NCBI GenBank assembly: GCA_951812925.1 | Contig: OX638368.1 | Location: 120,613,309 to 120,677,308, forward strand | Length of the DNA: 64,000 nucleotides | From: Calliopum simillimum | Taxonomy: Eukaryota; Arthropoda; Insecta; Diptera; Lauxaniidae | Direction: 5' to 3' | In this document: positions 22,801-37,800 of the stretch, piece by piece | Position numbering within the stretch: position 1 is the first letter of the stretch | Layout: every line of letters starts with the position of its first letter | The notes under the pieces: model-generated | What the model was told of the DNA's origin: nothing | Database searches by the model: none | Seen by the model: only the letters and a program-made list of their open reading frames with translations | Position numbers and translations under genes: made by a program

Positions 22801-25800
22801 TCAATTTCATTCAATTCCAAATAAAACTCTTTTTTTGTTGTATTGTAATTGATTATATAATTTTTTCCTGTGTTTTTTCTTTTATTGTATAAAGTATATT
22901 TGTAATTATTTCCTAAAGACGAACGCCGAAGAAGTTCCAAATATCGAAAAAATTATATAATCACATACAATACAACAAAAAAGAGTTTTATTTGGAATTG
23001 AATGATATTGACCTCTAGCCTGAAAAAACTTATTTAATTATTTAAAAATATTTTCTTCACCTTGATCGGAAAAAGCATAAATAATCAGGTAAAAGTGAAC
23101 TGAAGGCCCTACCTGACTAAAATTCTGCGATTCTGGAGTGACTGTATGTTCAAGCGTTGGTAGCTAGTTAATGTAAATCATAATCTGTTCAAAACAACAA
23201 AAATAAAAAAGAGTTTTATTTAGAATTGAATGAAATTGACCTCTAGCCTGAAAAAACTTATTAAAAAATTTAAAAATCAAAGGTCGAACAAAATATCAAC
23301 GTGAAGAAAATATTTTATTCCAAGATGAGTCTGATGGATGCGTTGGATGTAGAGAAGACTATGCACAAACCACTAAACCAGATGATTAGATCCAATGCGG
23401 AATGTGCCGTATGTGGTCACTTGAGACATGTACATCTTTTACGAAAACATGCAACGATTCTGGCTACAAAAGCTTAAAAGCCACCTGGGGTGCCATATCA
23501 CCCATAGCCTCGGGTGATTTGGCACTTTATAACATTTTTTAAAAGGAGAAAAAAATATAATTGCAATAATTTTTAATTAAGTTGAAGTACTTTCTTTTGT
23601 TTTAAATTAATTAAATAGTGAATCCCTATTTCGTTTCTTTAAAAATGTCTTTTAATTTTAGTTTTATTGGCAGTTCAACAAAAAAGGTGCCATATCTCCC
23701 GGGTTGACCCTATATACTCGCATCTTAAAAAATATTTAGAAATTTTTAATCTTTTAAATTTATATTTTTTTTTTTGTTTTTCTAAAATTTTTGTTTTAGA
23801 AAAATCTTCAAACACGTGGACATATTTACTCAGCCCAATACAGCGGCTGGTATTGTGTTTCCGATGAGACATTTCTTACTGAAACGCAGCTAAAAGTTGA
23901 TGCTACCACTGGTGAACGCTACTCCCTTGAATCGGGCCATCCTGTTGAATGGACAGAGGAAACGAATTATATGTTTAGTTTATCAAAATTTCAAAATGAT
24001 GTCATTAGCTGGGTGAAAAGTCGTGAAGGTCGTCGTGTGCGTCCCGCTAAGTTTGAAAAAATTCTACTAGACTATTTAAGCGAACCGCTGCCAGATGTTT
24101 CAGTGTCACGTCCGGCAAATCGTGTACATTGGGCAATTCCAGTGCCAGATGATGAAACACAGACAGTATATGTGTGGTTAGATGCTTTAGTAAATTATCT
24201 GACTTCTGCAGGATATCCTGATGAAAGCGTAAGTTAAATTTCAAGTTTTCTTTGAATTGTTTTAACTAATGAATTTTCATTTATTTTAGTATAAATCACA
24301 TTGGCCGCCAAATGTACAAGTTATCGGCAAAGATATATTGAAATTTCATGGAATCTATTGGCCAGCCTTTTTAATAGCAGCAGGTGCGAATAAACACTGT
24401 TATTTATTTGATGCTTCAGAAGTTATTTTCATAAAAACTGTAATTCATTAAAAACTAAAAAGCATAGTTTACAATGAAGTGCAATATAAAATAATAGATT
24501 CCATTGCAGTCTAGCATAGTTTTGAAATTTAAATTTCAACTTGAAATTGTTTTAGATAGTGCCAAACTTAAAAGAATGTTTATTAAAATATTTTTCGTTC
24601 ATTTTTGGTTATTGCCACATTTTTACCTAAATGATTTTCCAAAAAACTAACTATCTATCCATCTATAGAAAATTTTCCTTTTTGCAAAATATTTTAGAAA
24701 ACTTTTCTAACTTTATTAAATAACATTTGAAGTTGCACTTCGTTTGGCCTTTTTCTGCATCACTAAAAGTTTTCATTAAAATTATTTAACTTTTCTTCCT
24801 GTGTCTACGCATAGGTTTGGAGCCACCGCAAGAACTTTTTGTGCACTCACATTGGACAGTAGACGAACAGAAAATGTCTAAAAGTAAACAAAACGTTGTA
24901 GATCCACAAGAAGCCGCAAAAATTTACACAATGGAAGGATTACGTTATTTTCTTTTACGAGAAGGAGTAGCACACAGTGATGGTAGTAAGTATGGAAAAC
25001 TTTTATAAATTTTTGGGAAAATTGATAGTCATTTGGTAGAAAAATTGAAAAATTTTAAATTTCTTCCTGTTTTAACATAGAGCGTTATACATCTTAAAAA
25101 TTATACTTCACATTTTAACTTAACACATTCTGCTATATATGTACACTTTGATCGCTAATTATTAAAAAAATCTATGTCAAAAGAGCGACATTTAGAAAAA
25201 AAAAAGAAAAACAAAAAGAAATGTTATCCAAAACATTTCTCAAAGTTCTGTGACAAAAAACAACTTTAAGGCGTTTAAATTAAGTTTTCTTAAGTTTTCG
25301 TCAGCTTGGCAGCAAGTTTTTACATAATAAATTACGTCTTTCTAGTTGGTCCGAAAATTCATTTGCATTTCAAATTTTCATCACTTAACCTTTATAAGTT
25401 GTTGTGCAACTAACTTTATCTTCTCATTTAAGTCTGTTGCCTCGTTTCATTCCTTAGTATTGACTTGCTTTAAATTTTAAAGGATTTATAAACTAGACAT
25501 AATGTTGTGTATATTATCTTTAAAACTTGCAGTGCATGTGTTTCAATAGAAAATACCTTTTTTTTTATTCATATAGTATTATAGTAAAAGCCCTATGCTC
25601 CTCCTAGGAGTTAAAGGAGAATACATACATACATACATACATTATAGTAAAAGTATTTTTACCTTCGCATATATTTAATATCCATAATGTCCATATCCAC
25701 CAAAATAAAGAACTTTAATGTTTTATAAAAAAAAAAATTTCCTTCAGTATAATACAAACAATTTAATATTAAACCATTTCAATAGACCGACCACTCACGT

Positions 25801-28800
25801 ATTTATGCCATAAAAATAGTCCTTTTTGTGGGATTTTCACCAACGTAGTTGTAATTAAAAATCTTTTGTAGATATTTCCATTGAATTGCTCTGCGTGAAG
25901 CGTAGATTTTGTTGTCGCCTATGTATATTTTAAGGGCGAATTGTAAACGCGTTTCCTTTGTGTTTGATATCGCTTTTACGATTCAATTTCATTTTGAATT
26001 GAATTTATTAATTGCATTCGTTGGCTAAACAAATGGAATTTAATTATAATCTTTGGCAAATCAAAAGTTTTGAAAAAAATTTAAAGTGGAAATTGATAGT
26101 GTGCAAAAGTTTTCAGTTTATCGCCTTAGGGAATTTGAAATATGTACTTGTAAATGTTATATATCTAGCTATGTTTAATTTGGTAAATGTTACTGAAAAG
26201 TTTTTCAAATCAATTTTTTAAATAGCATTTTAAGGAATTATTTTTTGTTTGTTTCAGCGCGCTAAGATAATGTTTTTAGATTCTGCTTTATTTGTTAAAT
26301 GAGGAAAAAAAAGAAAATAAAAATGAAAGTCATAGATGAAAGTTAAAATTATTTTTAATTTTGATTTTTAAAAATAAAATTCGAGAATAAAAGTCAAAGA
26401 AAAAATTAAAAAAAAGAATATGGGCGTTTCCACGGTGTCGAACGTGTCCGACATATTTAAAGTAAAAAAAGTCAAAATAAAACGGATTTTTATTTTTACT
26501 ATAGGCTTAACCTAAAGCTCTTTATTAGCCCTATGATTGGTGCTAAGGTTGATTTTGGCAACTTTTTGTTTTCAAAATAATTCAAATATAAAGACCAAGG
26601 AAATCCCACGGGACATAAACAGAAGTGGTTTTCGCGGCCAACAATTCAAACGCCGATTTTTAATATTTTAATGTGAATAATTGTTTTTGTGATGTCTTAA
26701 AAATATACATTGCTTCACCTTTTCTTGTGAAGTTAACGTGGCACCACCATTTTTTCCAAAGGATGTTATTTGTCCTGATCCATTGTACATATGTACCAAA
26801 TCTTATTAGTACTGAATATTTTTTAGGGATCATATCTCATCTCATGGGCGTTAAAAAATTTCAGAGAAAGAATGAAGTGATTTTTGTGGGGTTGTGGTAC
26901 CGCCATTTTTCTCAGTACACATTATTTCTATTGATGCTTTTTACATATGTAGAGTAGAACGGGGCAATGTCGTGCACTCAACTTTGACATGCTCGTAAAG
27001 CCGTATATCTCAAGCGAATGCGACGAGTAAGCATCCGATCGAAAGATAATTTCGTTGGTTACATCTATGTGTAACAACATTTGTGTAGCGAGAAATTGTG
27101 TTTGTGTAAGTGAGAAAAAAAAAATGTCCACGATACTACCCCCCTCAAAATTTGTGGGGTAATGTCGGGCATTGTTTTCCGAGTATAGTAAAGGTACCAA
27201 AATGTGTGAGAAATGATAGGTAGTGGTTCTATTAGAGGAGATTTAGCATTATCATGTTTTATTTATTATTGTACAAGTGTGAAGTACATAATATGTTGTG
27301 TAGAGTAGAACGGGGCAATGTCGTGCACTTAACTTTGACATGCTCGTAAGGCCGTACATCTCAAGGGAATGCAACGAGTAAGCATCCGATCGAAAGATAA
27401 CTTCAATGGTTACATCCATGTGTTACAACATTTGTGTAGCGAGAAATTGTGTTTGTGTAAGTGAATGTGCACGACATTACCCCAATGGTCGTTTTAAAGA
27501 TCAACTTCGATAACTCGGTGAAGCCCAAAATTTTTTCGAAAACCAAATACTTATTTTCTTTGGCAGGATATTTCGTTTTGGAAAACACTTACCTGTTATA
27601 TTTTCCCGCAAGGAAAATTATTTTTCTGACCCGATGAAAAAACACTTTTATCGTCCCGAAAGCGTGCGTTTTGAAAAAAAGGTTAATCTGTAGAGACGAA
27701 CTGGTGAAAATTGCTAGTATTATATGCATAAGCTCAGTAGGTCAGCAAACAGTTGGTAAATCATTCAACTCTTTGGGCTAAAACAGCCAGTGCACGACAT
27801 TACCTCCTGCACGACATTAACCCGTTCTACTCTACCAAATTTCATCCATGTACGTTAAAACTTTTAGAGATATGATATTTAGTTTGTTTGGCTCACGTTT
27901 TACTTTTCTGTGAAAATACCCATTTTCAAAAAGTGGTTAGCCTTGACTTTTATTTTTCAAAGTGGGAAATACGTTAATTTTTAACTTTTACTTATCTCTA
28001 ATTTTTGATCAAGTTTTTTTTTTTTTCTTTAATGTTTTGTTTAATGTAGGTCAAACAAATTTTCAAAAATCTTAAAATTGAATGATCTAAAAACTAGAAA
28101 ATTGGAGTTTCATAGTTGTAGTATTGTGGTGGCGATATCTTTGCGTTACGTAATGAATTGCGAAGCAGAATTTAAATGAAATAAATTTAGTTTTAATATT
28201 TAAATAAAACATACAACTAAATAACGAAATTTCGATTTTCATCAATTAATAACATATGAATGCATTTTTTAAAGCTTATAAAATTTTCTTTGTAAATTAT
28301 CGTCCGAATTGTTAAATACATAACTATTTTTGGTTTTATACAATGCGACAATTGAATCATAATTCAAAATAACTAAAAGCAAAACAGAAACATCAAATTA
28401 AAAGTGAAAACTAAGGGCTTAAATCACCATAATACCAAATGCTAAAATTTGTGAAAGTAAACAAACGTGCGGCTATACAAACACATTCACTCATTCATGC
28501 ATGCCAAGCATGAATTTGCGACAAATTCGAATAAAATGCTAAATGTATAAACAATAGTGTTGATATATGTATATTAGGGTGGGCCGATTTGAAAACTGAT
28601 CTCGGCTACCCCCCTATCTGAAAGTTCATTCAATTCTATGAATATTTGTCCAAGGAACTATACTTCTGCGTTCAACTTTAGTTCGGCGCATTTTTGATCG
28701 AAAATTGTACCTTTCATCTTTATTTTTTTTATTTTCGTACTAAATTTTAAAAATTTTTATAAAGACAAAAGTAATGTCATAATATGATTTGGCTGGTATT

Positions 28801-31800
28801 CTGTCAGTAATCAATTAAATTGAGTTCTGTTTACATAAAAAGTTCACTTCATAGTGTGGAATTGATGCTATATATTTCAAAAAGTAATATGGGTCAAATA
28901 GCCGATTATTACGACCGACTTTCAAAATAAACGATTCATATTTTTGGATAAATTTTTTCAAACAAAACACCAACCTAGGCTGAAAGTTCATTCAATTCTA
29001 TGAATATTTGCCCAAGGAACCATACCTCTACGTTCAACTTTAGTTTTACCTTGCGTTTAATATTTATTTTTATGCTTAAATTTCAAAATTCCTATAGAGA
29101 CAAAAGTAATATCATAATATGTTTTGGCTGGTATTCTGTCAGTAATCAATAAAATTGGGTTCTGTTTTTACGAAAAGTTTACTTGATAGCGTGAAATTGA
29201 TTATATTTATTCCAAAAAATTATATCGGTCACATAACCGATTTATTATAAACGATTCATATTTTGACATGGATTTTTTCAATAGAAACACCAACCCAAGT
29301 GTTTTTGGATGCTAGGATGCCGAATCTGACATTCTTTTTTTTCCAGGGCAACATCTAGTGGCAGTTTTAGGAAATAAATTAGGCGCTTTTTTTAATTTTA
29401 CAGAACAATATACCTAAAATCTATGTAAAAATATGAATCGTTTATAATGTATGTATTCTCCTTTAACTCCTACGAGGAGCATAGGGCCAATATCGTTTAT
29501 AATAAATATATATAATTTGACCGATATAATTTTTTGGAATAAATATAATCAATTCCACGCTATCAAGTAAAGTGTTCGTAAAAACAGAACCCAATTTTAT
29601 TAATTACTGACAGAATACCAGCCAAAACATATTATGATATTACTTTTGTCTCTATAGGAATTTTGAAAATTAAGCATAAAAATAAATATTAAACGCAAGA
29701 TAAAATTTTCAATCGAAAATGCGCCGAACTAAAGTTGAACGTAGAGGTATGGTTCCTTGGGCAAATATTCATAGAATTGAATGAACTTTCAGCCTAGGTT
29801 GGTGTTTTGTTTAAAAAAATTCATCCAAAAATATGAATCGTTTATTTTGAAAGTCGGTCATAATAATCGGCTATTTGACCCATATCATTTTTTTAAGTAT
29901 ATAGCATCAATTCCACACCATCAAGTGAACTTTTTATGTAAACAGAACCCAATTTAATTGATTACTGATAGAATACCAGCCAAATCATATAATGACATTA
30001 CTTTTGTCTTTATAAAAATTTTTAAAATTTAGTATGAAAATAAAAAAAAAATTTTGATGAAAGGTACAATTTTCGACCAAAAATGCGCCGAACTAAAGTT
30101 GAACGCAGAAGTATAGTTCCTGGGACAAATATTCATAGAATTGAATGAACTTTCACATAGGGGGGTAGCCGAGGTCGATAAAATTTCCTCCATATAATTT
30201 GGCCCACCCTAATGTATATTCATATGTATGTGTCCACTCGTGTATATGCAACTAAAATACAAAAGCATTCATATGTACATATACACATTTGTAATAGTTA
30301 TTTGGATATTGGACCAATACTACTAAATAAATGAATTTTCGGAAAAAAATAAAGACAAATCGAATAAAAACCGGCAACAATAACAATAACGAGTACCCTA
30401 ACCCACAAAATATGTAACAGTTTTTTTTTTTTCATTGCAGTTACTAATTTCTAAAATCCCACTAAGCAATTGAGTCAAATCAAGCTCGGAGCAAAAAGTA
30501 GGTTAATTCGAACAAGAGGGCGTGGCACCTCCTATACAAGCAAAATTTCAAAATGTTGTTATGTACGCATTATTTAAGCAAATGCAACCGAATTTCGTAC
30601 AGACACTAGGAATAGTCAAAGCAAGCTCGAAGCAAAAACAAAATGAATTCGGGTACGAGGGTATCACAAAGTTTTTAAACTGATAACGTGTGGGGTATTT
30701 CAGTTTTGGCAAGGGCAAATATAGCACCCTTACTAGTTTTTTTTATTGTTCTTATGGGAATTTTTTGATAAGCAAAGTCGTCTTATACCCTATTCCCACT
30801 TGCCTGGTTAACCAGATGAATGCTGATTAAGCATTAACCAGGATAGTCTTCCATATAAAAAGCTTTTCGATTTGTATGGAAAATATTAGCTTGTTTTTAA
30901 ATAACTAGATGATTTAACCCGAAAAATTGGCAGGTGGCATCTCCAAATTCAAAAAATCCCAGGGAAATTAGGAAATTTCCTTTTCTTTTGACAAATGCAA
31001 AATGTAAACAAATAAAACATTTTTAATAAAAAGCAAATTAATACTCTTTTCACACTGGCATCGAAAACGACTCGTTTTTCATATCATTCGTTTTCAAAAC
31101 GAGATGTTTAAATTTGTATTCACACTTGAATATCTTGTTTTTCATGACAGCTGATGTCTAAAAAACAAATAAATATGTATAAACTAAATGAAGAAATACA
31201 TTTTTTACGAAACTTTTTGTTTAAATTCAAATAAAAAACACAATTGTAAGAACTAATGCTTTTATTTCGCCCTGCTTCTAAGCAGTTTCAATACTCTCGT
31301 TCCAATTTAACAATGCAAGTCCCCAATGTCTACGAATTTAGTTTTGGCTGTTATAGCAATATGTCTTGGAGAAGTTAGCCTCAACATTCCTTAGCGCAAA
31401 AATAGTGCAGGACCGCCAAAAAAGTGTCATTGAAATGATGGATGACTCATCCAAGTAAAAGGTGTGAACGTGGTTCTGTGATTATCATGATTTTCTGATT
31501 TTAGGCTGGTTAACCAGGCAAGTGAGAATAGGGTATTAGCGTATTGCATACGAATCTGATATGGTCCATTTTCACTTACTTGGTTAAGTCGATTTAGTTA
31601 ATTTAAGCGATAATTTTAAATAGTTTTAAGAAAACCAACAGTTTTGGACTCTTTATGACACATGCATGATGACTTAAACATAAAAATAAAATAAAACAGA
31701 CAAAAGCACTAATAGAAATGTTGTGTTTTGGTTTACAACAAAGCTATATAGTGCGAACGCTGATCTTTATGCTTTGTTTTTTTCTTATGTCTATTTGGTT

Positions 31801-34800
31801 AATCAAGCTACTGTAAATATTTATTTTAAATTTTGATTTCGTTGATATTTTTAGTTATCTCTCATACACTTGGAATAAAGTATGAACAGTTAATAAAAAA
31901 TAAACTTATAAAGCTACTTTACTTCTGTTATTTTCCTACTGGGGTAGGACGAGTAATTGTTGTCTCCTTATGCATGGTTATATGAATTTGTGTGGCAATT
32001 TGGCAAAATACGTATGGGCCAAGTTATCTGTATGTACTTGTACAAAATTTATATGCAGTACAAATGATTTTCAACGCATGATTTGCAATTCTAATCTTAA
32101 ATTTGTGGTGAATGATGACATGTCATTGGGAAACTTTTTCCATATAAATTATTTTCTGTGTGTTTGCAATCGATTTGTTTTAACAATATATTATTTTTAT
32201 ATACGTACAAAATACCAGACTTTTGATTATCTTAAGAAGTCTTTTGTCAAAGTCATTCGTAAAATTTTACTTTTATCATGGACGATTGAAGTCGAAAATA
32301 GAAATGTAAGAAAATATGTTTATCAAAAATCTATATTAAACAACTTTCAACATCTGTTTTTGGAATTAAAAATAAATTATATAGCGAGTGCTTGTCCTTT
32401 AGCTACGCTGCGAGCCTGGTCAGAAAACATAAAATCCAACAGTGAAAATCGTCTTTCCAACCCAGCTGTTTCATATCTCCTGCAAAGCAAAATGCTTCTA
32501 CTGTGTTCTCGAATATAAATTTTCCAAACTCTCAAAAAATATACCTACATAATTTTATTTTGTCCCAAAAATGAAGAAATTTCTGAAAATTTTCCTTAAA
32601 AAACTTTCAACGAGAACATAGTTTTTTGAGGTTGGTGACCTTGTCTACATACTTTAGGAATTGGTTGTTCATTACCTTCTCACATGATTTCAGGATGTTG
32701 TAATTGAATGTACTTAGTCCTTCAAATTATTGCGCATAGTAATTTTTGATTTTTTGTGTCCTACACCCAGGTTATATTCACTTTGTCCTTCCGTTTGTAA
32801 CGAAGAAAAGGAGGCGTGGCAGGTATAGAAAAGTAAGGAAAAAGTGTCGCTTGCGGGCATGGGTTGGGTCTAGGCACCCCCCCGTAATTTTTGACAAAAA
32901 ACAAATACGGCTGTACTGACAAATGGTAACCGCGTGTTAGGACAGCACGAAGTTTTTGTGCATTTACCGAAGCAAAAAAACGCATTTGCTTTGTGCTGAG
33001 AAAAAAACAATTTTTGAATAAGAAAAAGTCAACACAAAAGTTTTTTTTAATAATTTTCCAAGTGCGATGAATCGAAGTTAATCAATCGAAAAGCTGAATG
33101 CAATCTATATTTATGAAGTAAATTTATTATATATTGTGATTCAAAACCGAATCCAACCAAAATGTTCACGCATAGAGTTTGCTTATTGCTTTTCAAAGTA
33201 GCTGTCAAAATTGGTTGTGGGCACCCAATAGGGTCGGTTGTGGGCACCCCACTTTTTTTATTTAATGCGTGTGATTTACTGAAATATCGTCGTGCATGTC
33301 AACATAACAAATTTAAATGGTGTTCTTATCCCTTTTTACGCTTTTTTTTAGTGGAAAAGCAGAAAAAAGTTGTTTTCATTAAGTGTGGGTGGTAAGGTGG
33401 CATACCACTTTGTAAAAAATCTCGGTATTGAATTTCCAGAAAAGTGGACAAAAATCATGCTTGGCAAAAAAGCAATGTCAACAAGGGCTATAAATTACGT
33501 CACCTAGCCGGCTTAGTCTGCAAAACAATTGAAATCGGTCAATGGACATGCCTACCACCCATACAAAAAAAAAAAGATATTCAAAGCGTAATATCAAAAG
33601 CATTATTTGTAATAACGCTACTTGAACACATATAAATACTTCAGATAGTTAGTACAAGCTCTGAGCAAAATCTAGGGAAATTCGAACACAAATGCGTGGT
33701 ACCTCCCATATAAGCAAATTTTCAAAATTCTATGTTGAATGCATTTTTTGAGATAATTCAGCCAAATTACACTCTGACACTAAGGATAGTAAGTGCAAGC
33801 TCTGATCAGAAACTTAATTGATTCGGAAAAGCTTTAAAATGATATACAGGCAGCGTTTTTTGAGGTAATGTAAAATTTCGTAAAAACTTAAAAAATTGAG
33901 CAAAAACTAGCAACTCATGCAAACAAAATTTTCAAAGTGATCCAGTGTAGGGTAGTAAATTTTCGCCATCCCAAAAGTAACACCCTGACTGTTCTATTCC
34001 ACTCATAAGTTTGCATTCTAGTTGACAACAAATTTGCGTGTTTTGCTTCTTTAAGCATCACTTAGGAGCAAACAAATAAAAACATCAACTTAGTTGAGTT
34101 TAAAGTTTTTGCTGCGTTCTTTGCTCCCATCAAACAAAGTTTTTGTGCCATTTCGAAAGTTTATTTTTTTGAGTAATTCTGTTACATATTTATTTTTTGT
34201 ATTGTTATACCTATAGTTTGCTATTTTAAACACTGAATTAAAGTCAGTTGATCTTTTTTTCCAATAAATCTGCATAGAAAAACTTAAGTCATTTTCTTTA
34301 GAATTATTTATGGATATTATTTTTGTAATTCTAATTGCTAAGAAGAGTTTTTCTATAAAAAAATATTTCGAACCATAATGACTTAAAAATCTGCTTACGA
34401 TTTAAATTTTCTAGTGCATTAAGCAAACCACTTTTTGTGCAGAGTTTTAAATTGAAAATTGTATGCATCAAAACAGCAACAGAATGTTTTATGTATGACT
34501 AAAGGTAAAAACTTTTACTACTCATTAAATTTTCAGAAATATTTTGCTACTACTTTTTGTAGTTATTATTTTTTAAGTTACAAAATTACGATACCCACTC
34601 ATCTTGTTTCTCATCAACTACAACTGCACCGACTACAAACTGCATTCATAATTTTTTTTTGCTTGCAAATTTAACTGTTCCTTGCTTAGATTCGTTCTCA
34701 TACAGCACTTGTCCTTAAGCAACTGCATTGAAAAAAAAAAAAAAAAAAAAAAATATTCAAAACTCATAGTAAAGTTTAAAATTGAATTTGAATACCAATG

Positions 34801-37800
34801 CAAGTGCATAAATAAGTATGAATGTATGTATATGCAAATGTTTCAAAAAAAACATTTTATCAACTTTTTACCTGCACTTTACCTGTTCGCTGCTTTGAAA
34901 TTATAAAATGTCAAACTTTTCGTTTAATTTTTTCCTTCTTTTTTTACTTCTTTCGTTAATGTTTTGTAGTTGCTAAATAAAGCGTAATGCCACTCCTGAA
35001 ACAGGTGCTTTGGTTTTACATTTATTACAGTAACAGTTTTCGATACAACTGGAATTTGATAAATATTTTGCAGCTTAAGTAATACATATAGAACTGCAAA
35101 GTATATGAAAAAACTCGAAAATTTCATCAAAGCTAAGTTGTATTCAATCTATAGACTCATTTCTCTCTCCATCAATCATTAAATTGTAGACACTTGTATA
35201 AATTTTGATAATTTATCCACGCAAATCGGGATGGATAGAACATATATTTCGAAAACCACCTTGCGAAGTTTGCCACTAAGGGTGACATACCCAAAGCAAT
35301 GAAAAACGTGGTAAACTGAAATTCCCGTTGGAAGGATACTAAGAAATGGAAATTGAATAGAATTCTATGAAGACGTTTCATTTTAGCCCTTGGCTAACCC
35401 TAAAAAAAACAGGAGTATATAGCATTTTTGAGTAAAAAAAGGGGTAAATAAAATCTTTCCGAGGCCACAAATAAATGATATAAATTAAAGTTTTCATAAT
35501 AAATGTAAAAAACTGACAAATCACTTGGAAATTATATTTTGATTTTTCTTATAATTTTCCATAGTTAATTTCAAAATAATTTAAAATATCTTATAGTAAA
35601 GACGTAACACGGTAAAGCTTTTTTGCACTTAAATGATTGCAAAAGCTGCAAAATAAAATTTTAAGTCTTTTCCACTCAAGGTGTTGTCTGTATGTGTGAA
35701 AGACACCTTCTTGAAAAAAAAAATTATTTGTTTCGTTCATAAACCGACATGAATTTTATACCACGGTAAAGGCATACCTAGTTGGACAATAAAATTTTTA
35801 GAAATGTTTTGTGTTGTAGACTAACATAAAAACTTAATAACCAATTCTGCACCACGGTAACATATAGTAGAAATATTTTGGAATATAAATCAGTAGTTTT
35901 TTTATTGTTTAGTTTTAATTATTGTGATCCATGTGCGGATAAGTCAAATAAGATCCAAATTGATTAAATTTGAGGACAAAATGTTTTTTCAATTAAAGTG
36001 TATGTTTTAAAACGTTACAAGACTCTAATCACGCAATGAGTAAGTGAAATAGTAATATTGTAAGAAAGCTAGTCGTTCATTACTAAATGTGTTCTTTATT
36101 TTAATAGTAGTGCAAAAGTAATGGCATTATATAAATTGGCTGGGATTTTGTTAGACATCAATAAAACTTGTTTAAAAATAAAATTATGTTGAAATAAACT
36201 ATAGGTAAAATTATTGCATGCATCGTTATATCGAAATAGCAGCCAATTCTAAATGACCACTGTTTGAAATCTTTCTTTCACATTTCCCAACAATTGAAAA
36301 AGTGGAGATAAGACTACACCTTATATCGATATAAGAAAATATCGATGTTTATTTATGACATTATATATATTCCACAGTTAAATAAATACATACCTACTTT
36401 CACGTATGTTGACTTGTATTTGAAGTTTTGGTTGTACCTATGTTGCATGGAGAAAACATTTTCATACAACGTATTCGTATACATGCATCAATACATTTGT
36501 AACAAAAATTCGATTGAAAACAATTTTTCGTAGATTTTTCATTTGGGAAGGATAAAACTAAAACAGAAGTACTGATTTTATTTTGAGTCTATTCAACAAT
36601 GTAATATATTGTGCATATTATGCCTTTATTTGAAATTTAAGAATTTCGCCAAGTTTTTCTACAAAATTTAACCTTTGAATTATTGTCGTTCGGTCACTGG
36701 ATTGTCGTGCAATCGAAAACACAAAAAATATCTTTTATTTTATAATTCTTCTTCAATATATTTTACACAAATTCCATTTATGTGACCAAAAAACTTTTCG
36801 TATAATAAAAAAATTATATCGAACCGCATTTTCTTAAAAAAGTTGGTTTTTGAAGGTATTAAATTCCATATGAAAGAAATGATTCGAAGGGACGTGGAAA
36901 TCCTATTGATTTAAAATTCTGCCTCTTACAGAAACTTACATTGACTTCAGTTTGAGACAAATCTTCTGAGAATGAGGCTTTTCTGAAAGTACATATTCAT
37001 TTAAAAACTTATATTTTACATTTGCTCTAAACTTTTCAAAATATTTATTTAAAGAATTTTAAGTACCACAATATCAATAAAAAACAAATGCATCAGAGTT
37101 TAAATTGCTCTGCTCATTTTTATTTTTTATTTTTTTAAATTAAACATATCTTTCATTATTTTGCTTGTACAGAGCTAAAGCGTTTTTTTATAAGCCACTA
37201 AAAGGTAAAACTAATTTTAATAAAAGAGCATTTAAATTTAACAGGGTTGTAAAAAAAAATGCAAACATCTGGAGAAAAAAAAGAAGAAAAACTCACTACG
37301 AATTTAAGTTGCAACAGACAGCAAAATGATAATAAAAATAACATTGAAAATGTATGAAGAAATATCGTCGTTGCACGCACTTCAAATAAAACATACGCCA
37401 AAACAAACAACATTACAGGGCACTTTCCCGAGTTGAGAACTACACATGCAGACACATACTTACACAGAGACACATGTAAAGACTCACACATTGACTTGAA
37501 GGAAATGAATACCTACGATACCTACTTGTTGTGTGTAACATTAGCTTTAAGAAAATCGTCGTAAAATTAAATCTCGAAGAAATCCATTGGATAAAATGAA
37601 AATGAAAATAAAATGTATAGGGTGATTTTCTTTTATACTTTTACAAAATTTTTTTTGTGCCAACTGAATTTATTTTGAAGAAAGGAATAAACTCTTTAAA
37701 CTGATTAGTATGCTCATAAGAAAGACATTCTTACAAGCCTATCCCAGAATCCGTGTGGTTTCAATTACTTTTCATTCCAAATGCGTTTTCTGAAAACGGT

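Noticed and set aside
37198..37491. 97-codon minus-strand frame with hydrophobic runs
   Set aside because: Phe/Leu/Ser-rich reading of A-rich plus-strand DNA; no domain or splice context.
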